Below the pieces are notes generated by a model, which was not told the origin of the DNA, did not search any database, and was given only the letters and a program-made list of their open reading frames with translations. A DNA stretch of 64,000 bases from Neisseria subflava (GTDB lineage Bacteria; Pseudomonadota; Gammaproteobacteria; Burkholderiales; Neisseriaceae), in contig NZ_CP073115.1 in assembly GCF_024205705.1 (NCBI RefSeq), positions 1,860,001 through 1,924,000 of the forward strand, in the 5' to 3' direction. A program made the translations under genes and the position numbers. Below are positions 1 through 10,800 of this stretch, one piece after another. How positions within the stretch are numbered: the stretch's first letter is position 1; each line of letters begins with the position of its first letter.

Positions 1-1659
1 ATCTGCCGCCAGTAAAGTTGCTAATTCTTGCTCGCTGTACGGATAGTTCAGGGTGACCGGCGCAGAGAAATCTCGCAGCAGAGACGGGATAACCGGCTCA
101 TTGACGCCGCCCAATACAAAAGTCTGCTCGGCTTCGGTCAATACCAAAACTGCCTCTTTCACCCGTTCACCTTGATATTCAAACTCAACCGCTTCGCCTT
201 TTTCATTCAGCAAACCGGTTTTGACCGGAATCATCATCGGCTGTTTGTCTGCCATATCGGGCGTAGCCGGAATGGTTTGTTTGATGGTTAATTCAAACGC
301 ACCATCTTTCAGACGGCCTTGGGCATCTAAAACCAGCGTACCGGCTTGGCTGTACCACAAAGCAAACTGATCAAGATTGATGCCGTTTGTGTCTGCCATT
401 GCGGCACGGAAATCATCACAAGTCACAGCCTGTCCGTCGTGGCGTTGGAAATACAGCTTCATGCCTTTTTGGAAGCCCTCTTCTCCGAGCAAGGTGTGAT
501 ACATGCGCACTACTTCCGCACCTTTTTCATAAACGGTCATGGTGTAGAAGTTGTTCATCTCTTCATAACTGGCTGGGCGGACAGGATGCGCAGTCGGGCC
601 TGCATCTTCAGGGAATTGGAACAAGCGCAGCATACGGACATTGTCGATACGGCGTACCACGCGGCTGGCCCGGTCGCCGGAAAACTCTTGATCGCGGAAA
701 ACGGTCAAACCTTCTTTCAGCGACAATTGGAACCAATCGCGGCAGGTCACGCGGTTGCCTGTCCAGTTGTGGAAATATTCGTGGCCGACAACAGATTCGA
801 TGCCTTCAAAGTCGGTATCGGTCGCGGTACGGCTGTTGGCCAGCACGAACTTGGTATTGAAAATATTCAAACCTTTGTTTTCCATCGCGCCCATATTGAA
901 ATCGCCCACGGCAACGACCATGAAAATATCCAAGTCGTATTCCAAGCCAAAGCGTGTCTCGTCCCATTTCATCGCATTTTTCAACGATTCCACTGCAAAA
1001 CCGACTTTAGGTTTGTCTATCTCCGTGGTGTAGAACTCGATTTTGACCTTACGGCCGCTCATGGTCGTAAAATAATCTTCCGTTACCGCCAAATCGCCTG
1101 CCACCAAAGCAAAAAGATAGCTCGGTTTGGCAAACGGGTCTTCCCATTTCACCCAATGACGGCCGTCTGAAAACTCGCCGCCATCGATTTTATTACCGTT
1201 AGACAGCAACACCGGATAGCGTTTTTTGTCTGCAACGATGGTGGTGGTAAATTTAGACATGACATCCGGACGGTCAATATAGAACGTAATTTTGCGGAAA
1301 CCTTCCGGTTCGCATTGGGTAAACAGGTTGCCGCCGGAAGCATACAGACCCATCAGAGATTTGTTCTCAGCAGGCAAAATTTCAGTTTCCACTTCCAACG
1401 TGAAGTTTTCAGACGGCGCGCCTGCAATCGTCAGTTTTTCGTCTTCCAACACATAATCTACGGCCCGGCCGTTTACTTTCACAGACAGCAGTTTTGCCGA
1501 ACCATCCAATACCAATGTCTCCCCTGCTCTTTCAGGTTGAACGGTCAGACTGGATTTGACGATGGTTTGCGGTTCTAAAATATCGAAATGCAGGTCGGTT
1601 TTCAGAATACGGTACGCTGGCGCGGCGTAGTCTTTCAAATAATGGATGGTTTTGCTCAT
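1..1659 (-). CDS. pepN: Aminopeptidase N, 5' part only
   Basis: This is a cytoplasmic M1-family zinc metallo-aminopeptidase that removes N-terminal residues from peptides. The reading frame starts at the ATG complementary to 1657-1659, behind a GAGA-type ribosome site, and runs off the left edge. It gives 553 residues of a protein that is usually about 870, so the C-terminal helical domain is outside the window. The M1 exopeptidase motif GAMEN is at residues 257-261. The zinc motif HEYFH is at 293-297, and the third ligand is Glu316, giving HEXXH-18-E as the family requires. No frameshift is visible. The gene is convergent with nothing here and lies just upstream of the adhesin terminator. 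Identification is secure; only completeness is unknown. Confidence 0.95.
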   Translation of the reverse strand, partial: MSKTIHYLKDYAAPAYRILKTDLHFDILEPQTIVKSSLTVQPERAGETLVLDGSAKLLSVKVNGRAVDYVLEDEKLTIAGAPSENFTLEVETEILPAENKSLMGLYASGGNLFTQCEPEGFRKITFYIDRPDVMSKFTTTIVADKKRYPVLLSNGNKIDGGEFSDGRHWVKWEDPFAKPSYLFALVAGDLAVTEDYFTTMSGRKVKIEFYTTEIDKPKVGFAVESLKNAMKWDETRFGLEYDLDIFMVVAVGDFNMGAMENKGLNIFNTKFVLANSRTATDTDFEGIESVVGHEYFHNWTGNRVTCRDWFQLSLKEGLTVFRDQEFSGDRASRVVRRIDNVRMLRLFQFPEDAGPTAHPVRPASYEEMNNFYTMTVYEKGAEVVRMYHTLLGEEGFQKGMKLYFQRHDGQAVTCDDFRAAMADTNGINLDQFALWYSQAGTLVLDAQGRLKDGAFELTIKQTIPATPDMADKQPMMIPVKTGLLNEKGEAVEFEYQGERVKEAVLVLTEAEQTFVLGGVNEPVIPSLLRDFSAPVTLNYPYSEQELATLLAAD

Positions 1660-1740
1660 TTGTTCTCTTTCAGAGTCATGCGGTAAATAGATGAAGCATA
1701 TCGTTTCAGATAGCCTAAATTCAAGTGTTTTCAGAAAAAA

Positions 1741-1773
1741 AGGCCGTCTGAAACCTAAAATTTCAGACGGCCT
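1741..1773 (-). terminator. DUS inverted pair after the adhesin gene
   Basis: An exact AG-DUS at 1741-1752 and its reverse complement at 1762-1773 form a 12-bp stem with a 9-base loop. It lies 42 bases past the adhesin stop codon. Paired DUS of this kind commonly act as Rho-independent terminators in Neisseria. Confidence 0.75.
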
Positions 1774-1814
1774 CCCTATTTAGGCAGTAAATCTAGTTGC
1801 CTGTCATTGCCAAC

Positions 1815-4800
1815 TTACCACTGATACAGCGCACCGGCACCGACACCGACATGACCGTCGGTATTGGCCGAGAAGTTGCCTTTGACAATCCAGTTGCCAC
1901 CGTCGCTCATCGCAGACACGCCGATGGCCATGGCAGACTGACCACCGTAGTAGCCGCTACCGACACCAATACCGGTCGCACCCGGACGGGTTACTTGCGG
2001 AATCGAGCCTTGGGCAATCGCACCGGCCACACCTGCGTAGGCTTTCTTACCTACTTGGTTGATGTTGTTTTGCAATTCGTTGCCCAAACCAATCAACTGA
2101 TTCACGTTTGCCGCGTCTGTACCGTCTTTACCCGGAGCCACATTGGTAATGCGTTGGCCGCCGTTGTTCAGACCGACAGGAGACAGTTTGACTTGGTTGT
2201 TCGGATTGTTTTCAGTCGGTGCAGCGATGGTTACGCCATCGTTGTTGACCACGGTATTGCCTGCGGTCAGACCGTCTTTGTTCAACGCAACTTTATCGCC
2301 GACTTTCACACCGTCGTTATTCATCACAGTATCGCCTGCTTTGAATGTATCGGCATTCACTGTCTTCACGCTAATCTCGTCAGCCAGCTTCAGTTGAGCG
2401 CCACCGGCAACGGTTTCGCTGATGATGTTGCTGTCGCCTTTAACATTGATGGTAGAACCCAACGCGTAGTTGTTGCTGCCGGTCGTACCGCCGAAGTTGA
2501 TGCCTTTGGCGATAGTCGCAGCATTGTTGGCTACGTTTTGGTTGGTTGCGTACAACTGGCTGCCGTTGACGGCATCCTTGCTGTTCGCATTGAGATCGCC
2601 ATCAGCTACGTTGGTTACTTTGTTACCCGCATTGTCCAAGCCGTCTTTAGTCAGGTTTACCTTGCCTGCTTTCAAGCCGTCTTTGTTCAATGCAACATCG
2701 TCACCAACTTTGACACCGTCAGTATTCACTGCGGTATTGCCAGCTTTCACGCTGTCAATATCCAAGTCTTTATCAGTTGCCACCTCGTAAACAGTTTGAC
2801 CCTTGTCGCCTGTTTTCTGAGTGACAACGATGTTCTTACCTTGAACGACTTCAGTCTTAGATGCAGCAGCAGCTTGTTTCAGTTGAGAAACATTGACTGC
2901 ATCGGTGTCATCCGTACCGTCTGCAATGTTGGTAATCTTATTGCCGCCGTTGTTCAAGCCAGCTTTGGTCAGGTTAACATCGCCTACTTTCAAGCCGTCT
3001 TTGTTCAATGCAACATCATCGCCAACTTTCACACCGTCATTATTCATCACGGTATCGCCTGCGGTAACGCTGTCTACTTTCAAGTTTTTATCGGTAGCCA
3101 CTTTGTAAATGGTTTGGCCATTGGCTCCGACATCCTGAGTAACAACAATGTTATCGCCTTGAACAACTTCAGTCTTAGCCGCAGCCGCAGCTTTGTTCAA
3201 CTGAGCAACATTCACCGCATCAGTATCATCGGTACCGGCTGCAACGTTGGTAATCTTGTTGCTGCCATTGTTCAAACCGGCTTTAGTCAGATTGACATCG
3301 CCAACTTTCACGCCGTCAGTATTGACTGTGGTATCGCCGGCTTTCACGCTGTCAACTGCCAAGTCTTTAGCCAATTTGACTTCCAACTTATCAGAGCCAT
3401 TCGCTACAACGCCGATATTGCCGTCTGAAAGTTTGGCTGCATCGGTTTGACCGCCAACAATATTCAGCTTCGTACCCGGTTTGCGTTCAACGTCTTTGCC
3501 ACTGTCGCCGCCGAAAGTCAAAGGCAGATTGGCAGTTGCATTAACGGCTTTGATTGCATCGTGGATATTGTTCTCACCAGTACCGCCAATATCGGTCATG
3601 CTGATGTTGCCGCCATTATTGGCCGCATTGCCACCCAATACATTCACCAACTGATCTTGGGCTGCATTCAGCTGCTCTTCGGTCGCTGCACGTTTGCCTT
3701 GTGCAAAGTCACTGCCGCCCAAAGTCGTATTGCTCAAGCCGCTGACTTCGCCTTTGTCGCCATCGATTTTCACCGGAGCCGCTTGACCAACATTCAATAC
3801 ATCGGCCAGTTTCAGCTGTGCGCCACCGGCTACGGTTTCGCTGATGATGTTGCTGTCGCCTTTGACATTGATGGTGTCGCCCAATGCGTAGTTGTTGCTG
3901 CCGGTGGTACCGCCGAAGTTGATGCCTTTGGCAATATTGGCGGCGTTGGTCGCGACGTTTTGGTTGGTCGCAAACAGTTGGCTGCCGTTAACGGCATCTT
4001 TGCTGTTGGCGTTGAGGTCGCCGTCGGCTACGTTGGTCACTTTGTTGCCGGCGTTGTTCAAACCGTCTTTGGTCAGTTTGACATCACCCGCTTTAACACC
4101 GTCTTGGGTCAATGCGACATCGTCGCCTACTTTCACACCGTCGTTGTTCACGGTGGTGTCGCCGGCTTCGACGCTGTTCACTACCAGGTCTTTTTTCAGC
4201 TTAACGGTCACTTTATCGTCTTGGGCTTCGGTGGTGATGTTGTCGTCGCCGGCAACGGTCACGGTGGAGCCGAGTTTTTCGATATTGGTGCTGCCGCTGT
4301 CGCCGCTGAAGGTCAGGCCTTTGCTGTCAACGGTGGTTTTGGCATCCACGCCTTTTTGGATTTCGGCTTTGGTGTTATCAGCCAAGTCGATGCTGTAGTC
4401 GGTCACGTTGTCGGCCTTTTCAGCGGCAGTAACAGTCAATTTGCTCGAACCGGCGCTCGCAGTCGTGCCTTTGGCGTTGACGGTGTAAACGTCTTGGCCG
4501 TTGGTGTCGACGGTTTTAACCACGTCTTTGATGTTGGTACCGGCACGTACTTCGGTACGGGCGGCGGCGCTTTGCTGTTTCAGCTGGCTGTAGTTGACGG
4601 CGTCGTTGTCATCGGTACCGGCGGCAACGTTGGTGATCTTGTTGCCGGCGGCATTGATGCCTGACTTGGTCACACTCGGGCCACCGGTAATGGTGAGGCC
4701 GTCTGAATTCAGTTTGCTGTCGCCTGCGGTGACGCTGTCAACGGTGATGTCTTTGGCCAGTTTCAGCTGTACGCCACCGGCTACGGTTTCGCTGATGATG

Positions 4801-7800
4801 TTGCTGTCGCCTTTGACATTGATGGTGTCGCCCAATGCGTAGTTGTTGCTGCCGGTGGTACCGCCGAAGTTGATGCCTTTGGCAATATTGGCGGCGTTGG
4901 TCGCGACGTTTTGGTTGGTCGCAAACAGTTGGCTGCCGTTAACGGCATCTTTGCTGTTGGCGTTGAGGTCGCCGTCGGCTACGTTGGTCACTTTGTTGCC
5001 GGCGTTGTTCAAACCGTCTTTGGTCAGTTTGACATCACCCGCTTTAACACCGTCTTGGGTCAATGCGACATCGTCGCCTACTTTCACACCGTCGTTGTTC
5101 ACGGTGGTGTCGCCGGCTTCGACGCTGTTCACTACCAGGTCTTTTTTCAGCTTAACGGTCACTTTATCGTCTTGGGCTTCGGTGGTGATGTTGTCGTCGC
5201 CGGCAACGGTCACGGTGGAGCCGAGTTTTTCGATATTGGTGCTGCCGCTGTCGCCGCTGAAGGTCAGGCCTTTGCTGTCAACGGTGGTTTTGGCATCCAC
5301 GCCTTTTTGGATTTCGGCTTTGGTGTTATCAGCCAAGTCGATGCTGTAGTCGGTCACGTTGTCGGCCTTTTCAGCGGCAGTAACAGTCAATTTGCTCGAA
5401 CCGGCGCTCGCAGTCGTGCCTTTGGCGTTGACGGTGTAAACGTCTTGGCCGTTGGTGTCGACGGTTTTAACCACGTCTTTGATGTTGGTACCGGCACGTA
5501 CTTCGGTACGGGCGGCGGCGCTTTGCTGTTTCAGCTGGCTGTAGTTGACGGCGTCGTTGTCATCGGTACCGGCGGCAACGTTGGTGATCTTGTTGCCGGC
5601 GGCATTGATGCCTGACTTGGTCACACTCGGGCCACCGGTAATGGTGAGGCCGTCTGAATTCAGTTTGCTGTCGCCTGCGGTGACGCTGTCAACGGTGATG
5701 TCTTTGGCCAGTTTCAGCTGTGCGCCACCGGCTACGGTTTCGCTGATGATGTTGCTGTCGCCTTTGACATTGATGGTGTCGCCCAATGCGTAGTTGTTGC
5801 TGCCGGTGGTACCGCCGAAGTTGATGCCTTTGGCAATATTGGCGGCGTTGGTCGCGACGTTTTGGTTGGTCGCAAACAGTTGGCTGCCGTTAACGGCATC
5901 TTTGCTGTTGGCGTTGAGGTCGCCGTCGGCTACGTTGGTCACTTTGTTGCCGGCGTTGTTCAAACCGTCTTTGGTCAGTTTGACATCACCCGCTTTAACA
6001 CCGTCTTGGGTCAATGCGACATCGTCGCCTACTTTCACACCGTCGTTGTTCACGGTGGTGTCGCCGGCTTCGACGCTGTTCACTACCAGGTCTTTTTTCA
6101 GCTTAACGGTCACTTTATCGTCTTGGGCTTCGGTGGTGATGTTGTCGTCGCCGGCAACGGTCACGGTGGAGCCGAGTTTTTCGATATTGGTGCTGCCGCT
6201 GTCGCCGCTGAAGGTCAGGCCTTTGCTGTCAACGGTGGTTTTGGCATCCACGCCTTTTTGGATTTCGGCTTTGGTGTTATCAGCCAAGTCGATGCTGTAG
6301 TCGGTCACGTTGTCGGCCTTTTCAGCGGCAGTAACAGTCAATTTGCTCGAACCGGCGCTCGCAGTCGTGCCTTTGGCGTTGACGGTGTAAACGTCTTGGC
6401 CGTTGGTGTCGACGGTTTTAACCACGTCTTTGATGTTGGTACCGGCACGTACTTCGGTACGGGCGGCGGCGCTTTGCTGTTTCAGCTGGCTGTAGTTGAC
6501 GGCGTCGTTGTCATCGGTACCGGCGGCAACGTTGGTGATCTTGTTGCCGGCGGCATTGATGCCTGACTTGGTCACACTCGGGCCACCGGTAATGGTGAGG
6601 CCGTCTGAATTCAGTTTGCTGTCGCCTGCGGTGACGCTGTCAACGGTGATGTCTTTGGCCAGTTTCAGCTGTGCGCCACCGGCTACGGTTTCGCTGATGA
6701 TGTTGCTGTCGCCTTTGACATTGATGGTGTCGCCCAATGCGTAGTTGTTGCTGCCGGTGGTACCGCCGAAGTTGATGCCTTTGGCAATATTGGCGGCGTT
6801 GGTCGCGACGTTTTGGTTGGTCGCAAACAGTTGGCTGCCGTTAACGGCATCTTTGCTGTTGGCGTTGAGGTCGCCGTCGGCTACGTTGGTCACTTTGTTG
6901 CCGGCGTTGTTCAAACCGTCTTTGGTCAGTTTGACATCACCCGCTTTAACACCGTCTTGGGTCAATGCGACATCGTCGCCTACTTTCACACCGTCGTTGT
7001 TCACGGTGGTGTCGCCGGCTTCGACGCTGTTCACTACCAGGTCTTTTTTCAGCTTAACGGTCACTTTATCGTCTTGGGCTTCGGTGGTGATGTTGTCGTC
7101 GCCGGCAACGGTCACGGTGGAGCCGAGTTTTTCGATATTGGTGCTGCCGCTGTCGCCGCTGAAGGTCAGGCCTTTGCTGTCAACGGTGGTTTTGGCATCC
7201 ACGCCTTTTTGGATTTCGGCTTTGGTGTTATCAGCCAAGTCGATGCTGTAGTCGGTCACGTTGTCGGCCTTTTCAGCGGCAGTAACAGTCAATTTGCTCG
7301 AACCGGCGCTCGCAGTCGTGCCTTTGGCGTTGACGGTGTAAACGTCTTGGCCGTTGGTGTCGACGGTTTTAACCACGTCTTTGATGTTGGTACCGGCACG
7401 TACTTCGGTACGGGCGGCGGCGCTTTGCTGTTTCAGCTGGCTGTAGTTGACGGCGTCGTTGTCATCGGTACCGGCGGCAACGTTGGTGATCTTGTTGCCG
7501 GCGGCATTGATGCCTGACTTGGTCACACTCGGGCCACCGGTAATGGTGAGGCCGTCTGAATTCAGTTTGCTGTCGCCTGCGGTGACGCTGTCAACGGTGA
7601 TGTCTTTGGCCAGTTTCAGCTGTGCGCCACCGGCTACGGTTTCGCTGATGATGTTGCTGTCGCCTTTGACATTGATGGTGTCGCCCAATGCGTAGTTGTT
7701 GCTGCCGGTGGTACCGCCGAAGTTGATGCCTTTGGCAATATTGGCGGCGTTGGTCGCGACGTTTTGGTTGGTCGCAAACAGTTGGCTGCCGTTAACGGCA

Positions 7801-10800
7801 TCTTTGCTGTTGGCGTTGAGGTCGCCGTCGGCTACGTTGGTCACTTTGTTGCCGGCGTTGTTCAAACCGTCTTTGGTCAGTTTGACATCACCCGCTTTAA
7901 CACCGTCTTGGGTCAATGCGACATCGTCGCCTACTTTCACACCGTCGTTGTTCACGGTGGTGTCACCGGCTTTGACGCTGTCTACTACCAGGTCTTTGTT
8001 CAGCTTAACAGTCACTTTATCGTCTTGGGCTTCGGTGGTGATGTTGTCGTCGCCGGCAACGGTCACGGTGGAACCCAGTTTTTCGACATTGGTGCTGCCG
8101 CTGTCGCCGTTGAAGGTCAGGCCTTTAGTGTCAACGGTGGTTTTGGCATCCACACCTTTTTGGATGTCGTCTTTGGTGTTTTGTGCCAAGTCGATGCTGT
8201 AGTCGGTCACGTTGTTCGCGTCTGCTGCGGCAGCAGTAACGGTCACTTTGTCAGAACCGGCGCTGGCAGTCGTGCCTTTGGCGTTGACGGTGTAGATGTC
8301 TTGGCCGTTGGCACCGGTCGTTTTCACCACGTCTTTGATGTTGGTACCGGCACGTACCTCGGTACGCGCGGCGGCGCTTTGCTGTTTCAGCTGGCTGTAG
8401 TTGACGGCGTCGGCGTCATCGGTACCCGGGGCAACGTTGGTAATCTTGTTGCCGGCGGCATCGATGCCTGACTTGGTCACACTTGGGCCACCGGTAATGG
8501 TGAGGCCGTCTGTATTCAGTTTGCTGTCGCCTGCGGTCACGCTGTCAACGGTGATGTCTTTGGCCAGTTTCAGCTGTGCACCACCGGCTACGGTTTCGCT
8601 GATGATGTTGCTGTCGCCTTTGACATTGATGGTGTCGCCCAATGCGTAGTTGTTGCTGCCGGTGGTACCGCCGAAGTTGATGCCTTTGGCGATATTGGCG
8701 GCGTTGTTGGCTACGTTTTGGTTGGTCGCAAACAGTTGGCTGCCGTTAACGGCGTCTTTGCTGTTGGCATTGAGGTCACCATCGGCTACGTTGGTCACTT
8801 TGTTGCCTGCGGCATCGATACCGGACTTGGTCAGGCTAGGACCGCCTGCGATCTTAACACCGTCGTTGTTCACGGTGGCGTCGCCGGCTTTGACGCTGTC
8901 TACTACCAGGTTTTTGTTCAGCTTGACGGTCACTTTATCGTCTTGGGCTTCGGTGGTGATGTTGTCGTCGCCGGCAACGGTCACGGTGGAACCCAGTTTT
9001 TCGACATTGGTGCTGCCGCTGTCGCCGTTGAAGGTCAGGCCTTTAGTGTCAACGGTGGTTTTGGCATCCACACCTTTTTGGATGTCGTCTTTGGTGTTTT
9101 GTGCCAAGTCGATGCTGTAGTCGGTCACGTTGTTCGCGTCTGCTGCGGCAGCAGTAACGGTCACTTTGTCAGAACCGGCGCTGGCAGTCGTGCCTTTGGC
9201 GTTGACGGTGTAGATGTCTTGGCCGTTGGCACCGGTCGTTTTCACCACGTCTTTGATGTTGGTACCGGCACGTACCTCGGTACGCGCGGCGGCGCTTTGC
9301 TGTTTCAGCTGGCTGTAGTTGACGGCGTCGGCGTCATCGGTACCCGGGGCAACGTTGGTAATCTTGTTGCCGGCGGCATCGATGCCTGACTTGGTCACAC
9401 TCGGGCCACCGGTAATGGTGAGGCCGTCTGAATTCAGTTTGCTGTCGCCTGCGGTGACGCTGTCAACGGTGATGTCTTTGGCCAGTTTCAGCTGTGCGCC
9501 ACCGGCTACGGTTTCGCTGATGATGTTGCTGTCGCCTTTGACATTGATGGTGTCGCCCAATGCGTAGTTGTTGCTGCCGGTGGTACCGCCGAAGTTGATG
9601 CCTTTGGCAATATTGGCGGCGTTGGTCGCGACGTTTTGGTTGGTCGCAAACAGTTGGCTGCCGTTAACGGCATCTTTGCTGTTGGCGTTGAGGTCGCCGT
9701 CGGCTACGTTGGTCACTTTGTTGCCGGCGTTGTTCAAACCGTCTTTGGTCAGTTTGACATCACCCGCTTTAACACCGTCTTGGGTCAATGCGACATCGTC
9801 GCCTACTTTCACACCGTCGTTGTTCACGGTGGTGTCGCCGGCTTCGACGCTGTTCACTACCAGGTCTTTTTTCAGCTTAACGGTCACTTTATCGTCTTGG
9901 GCTTCGGTGGTGATGTTGTCGTCGCCGGCAACGGTCACGGTGGAGCCGAGTTTTTCGATATTGGTGCTGCCGCTGTCGCCGCTGAAGGTCAGGCCTTTGC
10001 TGTCAACGGTGGTTTTGGCATCCACGCCTTTTTGGATTTCGGCTTTGGTGTTATCAGCCAAGTCGATGCTGTAGTCGGTCACGTTGTCGGCCTTTTCAGC
10101 GGCAGTAACAGTCAATTTGCTCGAACCGGCGCTCGCAGTCGTGCCTTTGGCGTTGACGGTGTAAACGTCTTGGCCGTTGGTGTCGACGGTTTTAACCACG
10201 TCTTTGATGTTGGTACCGGCACGTACTTCGGTACGGGCGGCGGCGCTTTGCTGTTTCAGCTGGCTGTAGTTGACGGCGTCGTTGTCATCGGTACCGGCGG
10301 CAACGTTGGTGATCTTGTTGCCGGCGGCATTGATGCCTGACTTGGTCACACTCGGGCCACCGGTAATGGTGAGGCCGTCTGAATTCAGTTTGCTGTCGCC
10401 TGCGGTGACGCTGTCAACGGTGATGTCTTTGGCCAGTTTCAGCTGTGCGCCACCGGCTACGGTTTCGCTGATGATGTTGCTGTCGCCTTTGACATTGATG
10501 GTGTCGCCCAATGCGTAGTTGTTGCTGCCGGTGGTACCGCCGAAGTTGATGCCTTTGGCAATATTGGCGGCGTTGGTCGCGACGTTTTGGTTGGTCGCAA
10601 ACAGTTGGCTGCCGTTAACGGCATCTTTGCTGTTGGCGTTGAGGTCGCCGTCGGCTACGTTGGTCACTTTGTTGCCGGCGTTGTTCAAACCGTCTTTGGT
10701 CAGTTTGACATCACCCGCTTTAACACCGTCTTGGGTCAATGCGACATCGTCGCCTACTTTCACACCGTCGTTGTTCACGGTGGTGTCGCCGGCTTCGACG

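Noticed and set aside
346..1170. Plus-strand 274-codon frame
   Set aside because: It is the antisense of pepN, which carries all catalytic motifs on the minus strand.
1797..4664. Long plus-strand open frames (543 and 405 codons) opposite the adhesin gene
   Set aside because: They are the antisense of repetitive, biased codons in the adhesin. They have no domain and recur with each repeat unit.
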